Origin: an uncultured Campylobacter sp.
Lineage (GTDB): Bacteria; Campylobacterota; Campylobacteria; Campylobacterales; Campylobacteraceae
Direction of reading: 5' to 3'
Assembly: GCF_937997405.1 (NCBI RefSeq)
Contig: NZ_CALKTL010000103.1
Location: 1-16,094 of the forward strand
DNA length: 16,094 nucleotides
The notes beneath the pieces are model-generated. The model saw only the letters and a list, made by a program, of their open reading frames with translations, ran no database searches and had not been told where the DNA came from. The translations under genes were made by a program, and so were the position numbers. Shown here piece after piece: positions 7,293 to 14,048 of the stretch. The first letter of the stretch is position 1. Each line of letters begins with the position of its first letter.

Positions 7293-7435
7293 AGACCTTG
7301 CGGCGCTTTGCAGATAAATTTTAAAAAATTCGCGTTACCGCATGAAATTTAGCCGTTTCCGAGCTTTAGCTCGCACCGCAACAAGCGCTTTTTAAAATTT
7401 TTTGATCAAACCAGTAAAAATTTGAAAGGATTGAG

Positions 7436-7999
7436 ATGCAAAAAGCCTTTTTTAATTCGCCCATTGGAATGCTTGAAATTTGGGATGACGAGATCGGGAT
7501 CTGTAGTATCGACTGGGTCAAAAGCTCTGTCTGCGGACCCAATGATGAGATCTTTAAAAAGCACGACGCAGAGCCTAAATTGGGCTTTGTGTGTGCTGTG
7601 GATGATAAAGGACGCGATTTAAAGCTTAGTGATTTAAGAAAGAATTTGGCTCTTTGCACCGACGAGCTTAGCGCCTATTTTAGGGGCGAGCTTGAGAGCT
7701 TTAGCGTTAAACTGAGCCAAAATGGCACGCAGTTTCAAAAGTCCGTGTGGAGCGCACTTTTAGATATCCCCTACGGCGAGGTCGTAACATACGGTGAGCT
7801 AGCCGCAGCTATCGGCAGACCGCGCGCAAGCCGCGCAGTAGGCGGCGCAAATGGCAAAAACAAAATCCCCATCATCGTGCCGTGCCACCGCGTCGTAGCT
7901 TCGGGCGGGCTCGGCGGATACAGCGGTGCGGGCGGCGGAGCAACCAAAGCGTGGCTGCTAAACTTTGAAAGAGAAAGCTTAGCCAAATTGGGCAAGTAA
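7436..7999 (+). CDS. ogt: Methylated-DNA-protein-cysteine methyltransferase
   Basis: This 187-residue cytoplasmic suicide enzyme removes alkyl groups from O6-alkylguanine by transferring them to its own cysteine. The active-site motif IIVPCHRVVASGGLGGYSG is present with C150. The upstream DNA-binding part FQKSVWSALLDIPYGEVVTYGELAAAIG (split: residues 100-127) and RAVGGANGKN (133-142) with the helix-turn-helix are also present. The N-terminal 95 residues are a divergent Ada/Ogt-like domain with several cysteines (C23, C33, C53, C74). The length agrees with the family. ATG 7436 has AAAGGA at 7425-7430. It stands alone, 143 bases after the preceding gene, and a terminator follows at 8014. No Ada-type activator domain is present, so it is likely constitutive. 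Confidence 0.95.
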   Translation: MQKAFFNSPIGMLEIWDDEIGICSIDWVKSSVCGPNDEIFKKHDAEPKLGFVCAVDDKGRDLKLSDLRKNLALCTDELSAYFRGELESFSVKLSQNGTQFQKSVWSALLDIPYGEVVTYGELAAAIGRPRASRAVGGANGKNKIPIIVPCHRVVASGGLGGYSGAGGGATKAWLLNFERESLAKLGK

Positions 8000-8013
8000 A
8001 ATTCTGTTAATTT

Positions 8014-8039
8014 CGCCTTGCCGCTCAGGCGTTTATTTT
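8014..8039 (+). terminator. Rho-independent terminator after ogt
   Basis: CGCCT (8014-8018) pairs with AGGCG (8027-8031) around an eight-base loop and is followed directly by TTTATTTT. It lies fifteen bases after the ogt stop. Confidence 0.6.
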
Positions 8040-8683
8040 AAAATTTCACCGCGCGACGCTGCGAAATTTCATAAAGCGATTTTGTAAGTTTCTAGTTTTA
8101 CGGCGACCAAGGTAGTTAAAATTTTGAAAGAAGCGAAGCCTGCTAAGCCTGCTTGAAGCTCTAATTTGGAATTTATCGCGCCGCAGACGCCTGCTATGAG
8201 CGGTTGAAATTTTTCGCAGTGATAAAATTTAGCCTTACGAAATTCTGCGCTGAAATCCTTTGATAAATTTTATCCTGCGTGCATTTAGTGCAGCAGCGCG
8301 TGAGGCAGCAAAATTTTGCCGATCCTTTTGTGCAGATAGGCAAGGATAGCAAGGTTTTGCGGTAGAATTTTGCATAGCTTAAAAATTCTGCGTCACCGCG
8401 CTGCAAGGTAAAATTCAACGCCGCCGTATTAAGGCAAAGTAAATTTTTAATTGCGCTTGCCGAAGCGGGGTAAAATTTCCATAGAAGTAGTAAGGCAGGG
8501 CGGAATTATCTCAGCGGCAACGTGACTAAGTAAAATTCTATAAATCCACGAAGCAGGCGGTATCCCGGCAGAAACGGCATTGTCCTAGCCAAGCTTCTTG
8601 CGTAAGCAGCGGGCGCGTCAAAGATAAAATTTCTCGCAGAGGCGGCAAAGTGCAGCAGTATGCCGCTAGAGTCACCTAGCGAA

Positions 8684-8758
8684 GATGAAATTTTGCGCAA
8701 AGAGAGCGAGATGAATTTTGCGCAAAGACCGCGCTATTTGCTGAAATTCGCGCAAAAG
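8684..8758 (+). repeat. Three near-tandem copies of a GATGAAATTTTGCGCAAAG unit
   Basis: GATGAAATTTTGCGCAAAG (8684-8702), GATGAATTTTGCGCAAAG (8710-8727) and CTGAAATTCGCGCAAAAG (8741-8758) are near-identical, with offsets of 26 and 31 bases. Each contains the GCGCAAA element also seen in the repeat-rich gene upstream. Confidence 0.7.
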
Positions 8759-9003
8759 CAGTATTCTTTTAAAAAATTCCTAGTAGGGGCAGCATTATCG
8801 TCGTCAAAGCTCACCTTCGAAGTGGCGACGTTTAGCTAAGGCTTCTTTCTTGCGAAAGCGACGTTGCATAGCAAAGTAATTGTAAAAGCGGCGAGCGTGC
8901 TGCAGATAAAATTCTTAGCAAAAGCGGCGCAGAGCGAAATTCTTACGTAAGACGCACGGCAAAGATAAAATTTGCCAATCAACTACGAGTGAAATCCTCA
9001 TAA

Positions 9004-9055
9004 AATTTGGCGAAGCTTGGCAGAACGCAGAAAATCTACGCAGCTTTGCCAAATT
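9004..9055 (-). terminator. Terminator-like hairpin after dapE
   Basis: On the minus strand AATTTGGCAAAGC (9055-9043) pairs with GCTTCGCCAAATT (9016-9004) over thirteen positions with one mismatch or wobble. The stem starts seven bases after the dapE stop and is followed by TTATG. The loop of 26 bases is large, so it may act as a stability hairpin instead. Confidence 0.45.
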
Positions 9056-9061
9056 CCTAAA

Positions 9062-10240
9062 TTAGCCAAAATTTTCTATCAGATCGCTAAAAATTTTAGC
9101 TAAATTTTCGACGTCGCTAATCTCTACACGTTCATTGATCTGATGGATAGTGTCGTTTCGCACGCCAAACTCCGCCGTCTCCACGCCAAACTCCGCGAAG
9201 TATCTCGCGTCGCTCGTGCCGCCTGCGGTGTTTGGCTCAGCTACTGCGCCGCAGATCTTCTGCACGCTAGCGCTTAGTTTTTGCACGATTTTGGAGTTTC
9301 GTTGAGTCAAGAAGGGCTTTGAGGAGCTTTTTAGCGCAAGGTGTAGCGACGCGCCTGCTCGCAGCTGCGCAGTGCAGCTCATTTCTAGCTTGCCGCAGGA
9401 TTCGCTTTCGTTGCACAGCGCATCTTTTGCGTCCAGCTCAAATAACCCCAGTACATAGTCTCGCACGTCTTCTAGCCCCAGCCCTACGCCGCCGCGGACG
9501 TTAAACATCACGCGCACGTCCTTGGGTGTTACGTTTACTACCTGCGAGCCACCGCGAATGTCGGTGATGACTATCTTAGCCGAAGCGAAATCCTCGCTAC
9601 CCGCGTCCAGATCATGCCCCGCAAGACTTGCAAGCACCGGCGCTAAAATATGGACAGGATTGATGCATTTATCTGGGTAGGCTGCGTGCCCGCCGATGCC
9701 CGTGAGCGTGAGGACGCCGTTAATCGAGCCGCGACGGCCGATCTTAATGGTATCACCGAAGCGCACTTCACATGTGGGCTCCGCAACGATCGCGAAATCG
9801 GGTAGTGCACCTTGCTCGCGCAATTTAGAGAGCATTTCGCGCGTGCCGTAGATGCCGTCACCCTCCTCATCGCTGGTTAGCAGCAGGCTTAGCGTGCCCT
9901 TAAAATCGCGTGCCGCCGCTAGCGCGCAGATCGCCGCTGCGATGCCACTTTTCATATCCTGTGCGCCACGCCCGTATAAAAAGCCATCCGCTTCCACCGG
10001 CACAAATGGATCGCTCGCCCAGCCCTCGCCCGGTGGTACGACGTCGATGTGCCCGGCAAAGCATAGATGCGGACCCTGTCCGAAGCGCTTGGTAAAAATC
10101 GCGTTAGTTACGCCGTTTAGCTCGAATCTATCCTCGCTAAAGTCCGCCAGCAGCATCGAGACGTAGTTGAAAGCCCCGTCGTCGCTAGGTGTGAGCGAGC
10201 GGAATTTGATGAGCTCTTTTAGAATTTCAATCGGTTTCAT
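9062..10240 (-). CDS. dapE: Succinyl-diaminopimelate desuccinylase
   Basis: This 392-residue cytoplasmic M20 di-zinc hydrolase cleaves N-succinyl-LL-diaminopimelate to LL-diaminopimelate and succinate in the lysine and peptidoglycan precursor pathway. Family motifs are intact: GHIDVVPPG (H64, D66), YGRGAQDMKSG (D95), TSDEEGDG (E125, E126), EPT (E154), a dimerisation-domain start IKIGRRGSINGVL, GGTSDAR near the end, and IHQINER with the last zinc ligand H366. The length is slightly above the usual ~375 residues. AAGGA precedes ATG 10240 on the minus strand, inside a 15-base gap after the LysE-family gene, so the two are cotranscribed. A hairpin follows the stop. There is no sign of decay. Confidence 0.96.
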   Translation of the reverse strand: MKPIEILKELIKFRSLTPSDDGAFNYVSMLLADFSEDRFELNGVTNAIFTKRFGQGPHLCFAGHIDVVPPGEGWASDPFVPVEADGFLYGRGAQDMKSGIAAAICALAAARDFKGTLSLLLTSDEEGDGIYGTREMLSKLREQGALPDFAIVAEPTCEVRFGDTIKIGRRGSINGVLTLTGIGGHAAYPDKCINPVHILAPVLASLAGHDLDAGSEDFASAKIVITDIRGGSQVVNVTPKDVRVMFNVRGGVGLGLEDVRDYVLGLFELDAKDALCNESESCGKLEMSCTAQLRAGASLHLALKSSSKPFLTQRNSKIVQKLSASVQKICGAVAEPNTAGGTSDARYFAEFGVETAEFGVRNDTIHQINERVEISDVENLAKIFSDLIENFG

Positions 10241-10255
10241 AAGCCATCCTTTGGT

Positions 10256-10852
10256 TTAAATTTTAGCAAAAATTATAGCGTATAAAAGCTTTAGCGCAAA
10301 AAATACCAAAATAAACGTCGAGATATATGCAAATGCCCGCACTACAATGTTTGGAAGCTTGCTGCGGGCTAGATATATCGCAAGCGGAAAAAGCGTGATC
10401 CAAGCTAAGATTCCGCTTGCAAGCCCTGCAAGGGCAAGCGCGAAATCTGCTCGCGCGGTGCCGGCAGAGACGCTGAGCCAAAACATAATGACGTATGGAT
10501 TTAGTAAATTTATCAAAAAGCCTTTGCTGTAAAGCGCCGCGCCCGAGCAAGCCTCGACGCTTACAGGCTGCATCGAACTAGTCGCGCCATGCCAGATTTT
10601 GTACGCCGTGTAGAGTAAAAAACATGCGCCAAATACCGATACGCAGGTAAAAACGATCGGTATTTTAGCTAACTGCGATATGCCAAACGCCGATAGCGCT
10701 AGATACAGCATATCCGCGCTCATGGCGCCGAGGCCCAGGCACAGCGCCTTGGTGTAGCTTCGCAGCGCGTAGGACATTATCAGTACGTTTACCGGGCCGA
10801 TCGGCACGCTAACGCCCAACCCCATCAAAACCCCTTGTACGAATGGCTGCAT
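10256..10852 (-). CDS. LysE/RhtB family amino acid exporter
   Basis: This 198-residue inner-membrane protein is a predicted exporter of amino acids or similar small molecules. The N-terminal signature GLGVSVPIGPVNVLIMSYAL, the charged loop, and GFLINLLNPYVIMFWLS in the middle are typical of the family, with about six hydrophobic segments and a final YISTFILVFFALKLLYAI. ATG 10852 is chosen because the protein then starts MQPFVQGVLMGLG as in relatives. An upstream in-frame TTG at 10873 coincides with the AGGAG ribosome site, which lies thirteen bases before the ATG. It is the first gene of a pair with dapE, suggesting that it may export lysine, diaminopimelate or a related compound. The substrate is not shown by sequence. 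Confidence 0.9.
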   Translation of the reverse strand: MQPFVQGVLMGLGVSVPIGPVNVLIMSYALRSYTKALCLGLGAMSADMLYLALSAFGISQLAKIPIVFTCVSVFGACFLLYTAYKIWHGATSSMQPVSVEACSGAALYSKGFLINLLNPYVIMFWLSVSAGTARADFALALAGLASGILAWITLFPLAIYLARSKLPNIVVRAFAYISTFILVFFALKLLYAIIFAKI

Positions 10853-10913
10853 TTCTCTGTTTATACTCCTCAAATCTGCTCTAAAATTTCAATGCGCGGC
10901 GCTGCAGATAGAG

Positions 10914-10967
10914 CGATGACGCGCGCCTTTGCGAACAGATCGATGACGCACAGCTTCGCGAATGGAT
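10914..10967 (+). repeat. Two tandem copies of a 27-base unit
   Basis: Bases 10914-10940 and 10941-10967 both begin CGATGACGC, share CTT and GCGAA, and end GAT. By my count 21 of 27 positions agree. They lie directly upstream of the LysE-dapE operon. Confidence 0.8.
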
Positions 10968-11411
10968 CGATCCTGAAATTCCGCGCTCTGCAATCGGTTT
11001 TTAAATTTAACGCAACCGCCGCTATATGCGCCTTAATTTTAAAATTTTAAAGCGAGCGTCGTAACGCGCTCGGCTTTGAAATTTTGGCGAGCGCTTCGCG
11101 CGGCACGCATGCTCGCCGAGCTTTAAATTTAGCTTTTAAATTTTTAACGCACGGATCGCGGTTTAAATTTGCGTTTTAAATTTATGGCTCGAATTTCGCG
11201 AGGAAAATCAGCCGTCTCGCCGCGTCGCTAAGTTTGCGAGCTAAATTTCGCAAGGCAAAATTTAAACCGGCAAAAGATTGGCGACGAACGGTGGCTTGCG
11301 CAAGTCGGTAAGTTTTAGTCGCGTAAATTTAAAGATCGCGGCGATAAAATTTAACCCGTCGAAATTTTGCTTTACGTAATTTCGCGCATCCGCGCTCACA
11401 ACAGCCCATGA

Positions 11412-11465
11412 TTGCAGATAAAATTTTGCGAAGCGAAATTTCGCGCCTTAAAATTTTATCTGCAA
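11412..11465. repeat. Perfect 16-base-pair inverted repeat with nested hairpin
   Basis: TTGCAGATAAAATTTT (11412-11427) is exactly complementary to AAAATTTTATCTGCAA (11450-11465). Inside the 22-base loop GCGAA (11428-11432) can pair with TTCGC (11440-11444). It could be a cruciform, a bidirectional terminator or the core of a small RNA. No gene borders it within 380 bases. Confidence 0.85.
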
Positions 11466-11786
11466 ATTTTAAAATCCAGCCGCAGCGTCTGAAATTTAAT
11501 CGTGCGCCCGCTTTAAATTTAGCCGCACGCCCGTAATTTGGCTACGCCCTCATTTTAAATTTTATCGGCCGCTGCAAAACCTGGCCCGCAAAACAGATGT
11601 GCCGCAGAGCAGGTCCCGCCGCGACGCCAAATTGCGCCGTAAATTTTATCGTTTCGCAGTGGGACAAATTCCGTGCTGCGAAGCAAGAATCTGCGCGCCG
11701 CGCCGTATTAAATCTGCACCGCAGAGCAAATTTCGAGCTAGTCTCGCGCCGCAGCCTGGTTTGCAGAGATCTTGCGCGCAAAGCTC

Positions 11787-11844
11787 GCTTTGCAAAACCT
11801 CGCGCCGCAAGGGCTTTAAGCAGTCTGCTTTGCAAAATTTCGCG
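11787..11844 (+). repeat. 18-base direct repeat with 40-base period
   Basis: GCTTTGCAAAACCTCGCG (11787-11804) and GCTTTGCAAAATTTCGCG (11827-11844) differ at two positions. The first copy's GCTTTGC is also the right arm of a short hairpin with GCAAAG at 11778-11783. The second copy ends 17 bases after the stop of the small Cys-rich gene (reading on its minus strand), so the pair may act in its 3' end. Confidence 0.7.
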
Positions 11845-11860
11845 ATCGCAATAGCTAAAT

Positions 11861-12070
11861 TTAAAACGAAAAATCCCCCGTCGCGCCGTGCGACATGCTC
11901 TCATAAACTGCCTTGACGTATTTATCGCGCACCGCGCAATCCAGCAGCTTCTCGCACTCCAGGCAGCTGGTGAGGTTGTGCTCGGCTTGGCACGCTTGCA
12001 GCGCGGCTAAGCTTTTATCTAAAATTTCGTCGTAAACGTCGCGCGGCGCGGCGACCTCGGTATCCGCCAT
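11861..12070 (-). CDS. Small conserved four-cysteine protein of the mobB-fbp operon
   Basis: This 69-residue protein has no signal peptide and contains C27, C36, C39 and C45 in the arrangement C-x8-C-x2-C-x5-C (ACQAEHNLTSCLECEKLLDC). The pattern could hold zinc or an iron-sulfur cluster, but no domain is known to me. The C-terminus KYVKAVYESMSHGATGDFSF is compact and looks conserved. I recall a same-sized hypothetical protein (Cj0839c) in the same place next to fbp in C. jejuni. Its ATG overlaps the fbp TGA by one base and GGAAA lies upstream, so translation is coupled. It is the last gene of the operon; about 1 kb of repeat-rich sequence follows. Confidence 0.82.
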   Translation of the reverse strand: MADTEVAAPRDVYDEILDKSLAALQACQAEHNLTSCLECEKLLDCAVRDKYVKAVYESMSHGATGDFSF

Positions 12071-12918
12071 CAGTTTTTCCAGCCGTAAATTTCATGCATC
12101 TTCGCGATCTCGTACTTCGAGCCGAAAAAGCAAGGGGTGCTTTGGTGGATCTTTTCGATTTTAAGCTGCAAAAGCGAGCCGTTCGCGCCGTCGCTGGTGG
12201 CGCCTCCCGCGCGCTCGAAGATAAACGCAAACGGTAGCACTTCGAAGGTTACGCGAAGCTTGCCGTGCGGATGATCGCTAGTAGCGGGGTAGCTGAAAAG
12301 TCCGCCGCCTTTTAATAAAATTTGATGCAGGTCGCTTACCATTGCGCCGCTGTATCGTAGGCGGTATCCTTCGTCAAACAGCGCCCGCACGAGCTTTCGG
12401 TGCGGCTCGCTCCAGCCCTTTTGCGTCGCACCGGTGGCGTTTAGTTTGCCTTTTTGCTGTAGGCGCAGATATTTTACGAAGCTAAATTTGCCCTCGCGAT
12501 TTAGGCGATAAAGCTTCGGCGCATCCTCGCAAACGACCATCTCAAGGCGCGGCCCGTAGATACAATAGATCGCCGCTTTTAAGTTTGCGGGCGAAATTTC
12601 ATCCTCATAAATGCCAAATATCGAGCCCACGGCAAAATTTACGTCCACCAAGCTCGAGCCGTCAAGCGGATCGTAAGCGACGATTAGGCGCGCATCCTCT
12701 CGCAGCGTTAAAATTTCATCTTTCTCCTCGCTGATTAGTGCGCGCACGAGCGGGTTTTTGCGAAATTCCGCCTCGATTATGGCGTCGCTCTTTACGTCGA
12801 GTTTGAGCTGCGTATCGCCCGTGCTGTTGTGATGATCTGTGTAGCCGAAGTCCGCGTATTTCAGCTCCTCGGCGATTTGTAGCGCGATATTTTGGATTGA
12901 TTTTATGATCTCTTGCAT
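12070..12918 (-). CDS. fbp: Class I fructose-1,6-bisphosphatase
   Basis: This 282-residue cytoplasmic enzyme hydrolyses fructose 1,6-bisphosphate to fructose 6-phosphate, the committing step of gluconeogenesis. That is essential logic for Campylobacter, which largely lives on amino acids and organic acids. Metal-site motifs are present: LISEEKDEI (E64, E65), AYDPLDGSSLVDVN (D83, D86), and late in the chain GGLFSYPATSDHPHGKLR and EVLPFAFIFERAGG. It is shorter than the ~332-residue E. coli enzyme, as usual in this group. AAAGGA precedes ATG 12918 and overlaps the end of mobB, ten bases away. It is cotranscribed with mobB and the small Cys protein. No allosteric inference is attempted. Confidence 0.96.
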   Translation of the reverse strand: MQEIIKSIQNIALQIAEELKYADFGYTDHHNSTGDTQLKLDVKSDAIIEAEFRKNPLVRALISEEKDEILTLREDARLIVAYDPLDGSSLVDVNFAVGSIFGIYEDEISPANLKAAIYCIYGPRLEMVVCEDAPKLYRLNREGKFSFVKYLRLQQKGKLNATGATQKGWSEPHRKLVRALFDEGYRLRYSGAMVSDLHQILLKGGGLFSYPATSDHPHGKLRVTFEVLPFAFIFERAGGATSDGANGSLLQLKIEKIHQSTPCFFGSKYEIAKMHEIYGWKN

Positions 12919-12928
12919 TCTGATTCCT

Positions 12929-13417
12929 TTACATTTTTTTGGCGTTTTTTAATATCCATTCGCTAATGCCCGCAGCGTCGTTGATGTCAAAATTTACGCG
13001 GCAAAACTTATCCATCTGCTCGCCGCTTAAATTTGAAGCGATCGCGTCCGAAAATGGCAGATACGCCGGATCGATCCTGTCGCGAAATAAGCTTATGCGC
13101 GGCAGCGGCAGTGTCTTTAGCCCCTCTACGAGCAGGATATCGAAATCTCCGAGCATCCGCACGACCTCGTCAATCTGCATACAGCGCTGCGAAAAATAGC
13201 TCGTCCGCGTAGGGCTCATCACGACGGTCTCGGCGCCGAGCTCGCTAAATTTTGCGCTGTCCTTGCCCTCTACGTCAAAGCGCGCCTTATCGCCCGGATC
13301 GTGCTTTACGATCGCAATCCGCAGCCCGCTAGCGATAAAAATTTTAGCGATCTTGCAAATTAGCGTCGTTTTGCCGCTGTTGGAAGGGCCTGAAAATGCG
13401 ATAACAAGTCTTTTCAT
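12929..13417 (-). CDS. mobB: Molybdopterin-guanine dinucleotide biosynthesis protein MobB
   Basis: From ATG 13417 this is a 162-residue P-loop GTPase-like protein that assists MobA in attaching GMP to molybdopterin. The Walker A motif is AFSGPSNSGKTTLI (residues about 7-20). KHDPGDKARFDVEGKDS follows, with the MobB-type His-Asp and Lys-Asp-Ser signatures, then DILLVEGLK as Walker B and the family VEG motif. An upstream in-frame TTG at 13477 would add 20 residues. I reject it because a TACAAT promoter box lies between the two (13447-13452) and relatives start at MKRLVIAFSG. It is the first gene of the mobB-fbp-Cys protein operon, divergent from a lipoprotein gene. Confidence 0.92.
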   Translation of the reverse strand: MKRLVIAFSGPSNSGKTTLICKIAKIFIASGLRIAIVKHDPGDKARFDVEGKDSAKFSELGAETVVMSPTRTSYFSQRCMQIDEVVRMLGDFDILLVEGLKTLPLPRISLFRDRIDPAYLPFSDAIASNLSGEQMDKFCRVNFDINDAAGISEWILKNAKKM

Positions 13418-13446
13418 TTTAAAATCCGGCTTTTTAAGATGAGCAG

Positions 13447-13452
13447 ATTGTA
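13447..13452 (-). promoter_or_regulatory. -10 box of the mobB operon
   Basis: The minus strand reads CGCTACAATCTGC, giving TACAAT about 30 bases before the mobB ATG. On the plus strand of the same spacer TTAAAAT at 13484-13490 is a candidate -10 for the lipoprotein gene, 26 bases before its start. Confidence 0.5.
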
Positions 13453-13516
13453 GCGAATTTAGCCTTTTAAAAAGCAAAATTCGTTAAAATGCGCCTAAAA
13501 TTTCAAAGGAAGATCG

Positions 13517-14038
13517 ATGAAGAAATTTGATTTTAGCGGCGCGCTAAACGGCCTGCTAAAGGGCTCGTTCTTAGCCGCGCTAGCGCTATTTTTAAACTCC
13601 TGCTCCGCAAACGATCCCCGTCACGATCCGTTTAAAAACGAGTTTCTTGCTTATACGCAAAAATTTGAATCGGTGCGCGCGGGCGATCGCTATTTAAGCG
13701 TCGCTACATATCTAAATCCCGTCGCGCCCGAGCTTAGAAACGCCGCGGAGGATGAGGTGTTTTTACTCACCTCCTATCCTAAAGAAGTGCAGATCGGCGC
13801 GGTGCAGATCAACGGCGCAAACGCAAACGTAACGCCGTTGCACGACGGAGATCCGCTTTTGCAAAAGGAACTTTTTAAGATCGCGTGGGCGAGCCGCTAC
13901 AAGATCACCGCGCCTAAGAGCGATAAGGACGAGCTGGTGCTTAGCTACCGCACCTCAAATGGTCTGGATGCCACGATGAAATTTCGTAAAATTTCAAAGT
14001 CGCTGTATTGGCAGCCGCAGATCGATCTGAAAGATTAA
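13517..14038 (+). CDS. Lipoprotein of unknown function
   Basis: This 173-residue protein starts with a lipoprotein signal sequence: a short basic end, the hydrophobic LAALALFL, and the lipobox LNSC with the modified cysteine at C29. Asn-Asp follows after Ala (CSAND), giving no clear inner-membrane retention signal. The mature part is soluble, mixed alpha/beta, with the segments YLSVATYLNP and VFLLTSYPKEVQIG; no named domain is recognised. The placement divergent from mobB-fbp resembles C. jejuni Cj0842, annotated there, as I recall, as a putative lipoprotein. AAAGGA lies just upstream of ATG 13517. The next gene begins ten bases after its stop, so the two probably form an operon. Confidence 0.85.
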   Translation: MKKFDFSGALNGLLKGSFLAALALFLNSCSANDPRHDPFKNEFLAYTQKFESVRAGDRYLSVATYLNPVAPELRNAAEDEVFLLTSYPKEVQIGAVQINGANANVTPLHDGDPLLQKELFKIAWASRYKITAPKSDKDELVLSYRTSNGLDATMKFRKISKSLYWQPQIDLKD

Positions 14039-14048
14039 AGGAGAGAAG

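Larger units (their letters stand above)
8040..9061. other. Gene-free 1 kb region of degenerate short repeats
   Basis: No gene is supported here; open frames are short and lack ribosome sites or family features. The sequence is a scatter of decayed units around GATAAAATTT, TAAAATTCT and GCAAAATTTTGC, for example at 8221, 8308, 8471, 8531, 8623, 8905 and 8963, each usually followed by GC-rich words such as GCGGCAAAG. Three close copies occur at 8684-8702, 8710-8727 and 8741-8758. The same words fill the other gene-free stretch and the coding repeat region at 5640-6720. Confidence 0.65.
10853..11860. other. Gene-free 1 kb region rich in inverted and direct repeats
   Basis: No gene is supported in these 1008 bases. 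Frames that stay open are Arg/Ala-rich and appear on several strands at once. The stretch holds many TTTAAATTT and GCAAATTTCG words, a 27-base tandem repeat, a 16-base-pair inverted repeat and a 40-base-period direct repeat, which are listed separately. It also has a GC-rich inverted pair GGCGAGC 11086-11092 / GCTCGCC 11111-11117, and an alternative pairing GCTCGGC 11068-11074 / GCCGAGC 11115-11121. The promoter of the LysE-dapE operon should lie near its left end but no box stands out. Confidence 0.6.

Noticed and set aside
8194..8700. Two minus-strand open frames of 74 and 64 codons in the ogt-dapE spacer
   Set aside because: No ribosome sites, Cys/Arg/Ser-rich composition typical of translated repeats, and no family resemblance.
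11542..11916. Overlapping open frames on both strands, up to 120 codons
   Set aside because: Arg/Ala-rich in every frame, several overlapping the supported small Cys gene; explained by local GC-rich composition with few stops.
13418..13477. Upstream TTG start extending mobB by 20 residues
   Set aside because: A TACAAT promoter box lies inside the extension and the P-loop protein family begins close to the ATG at 13417.
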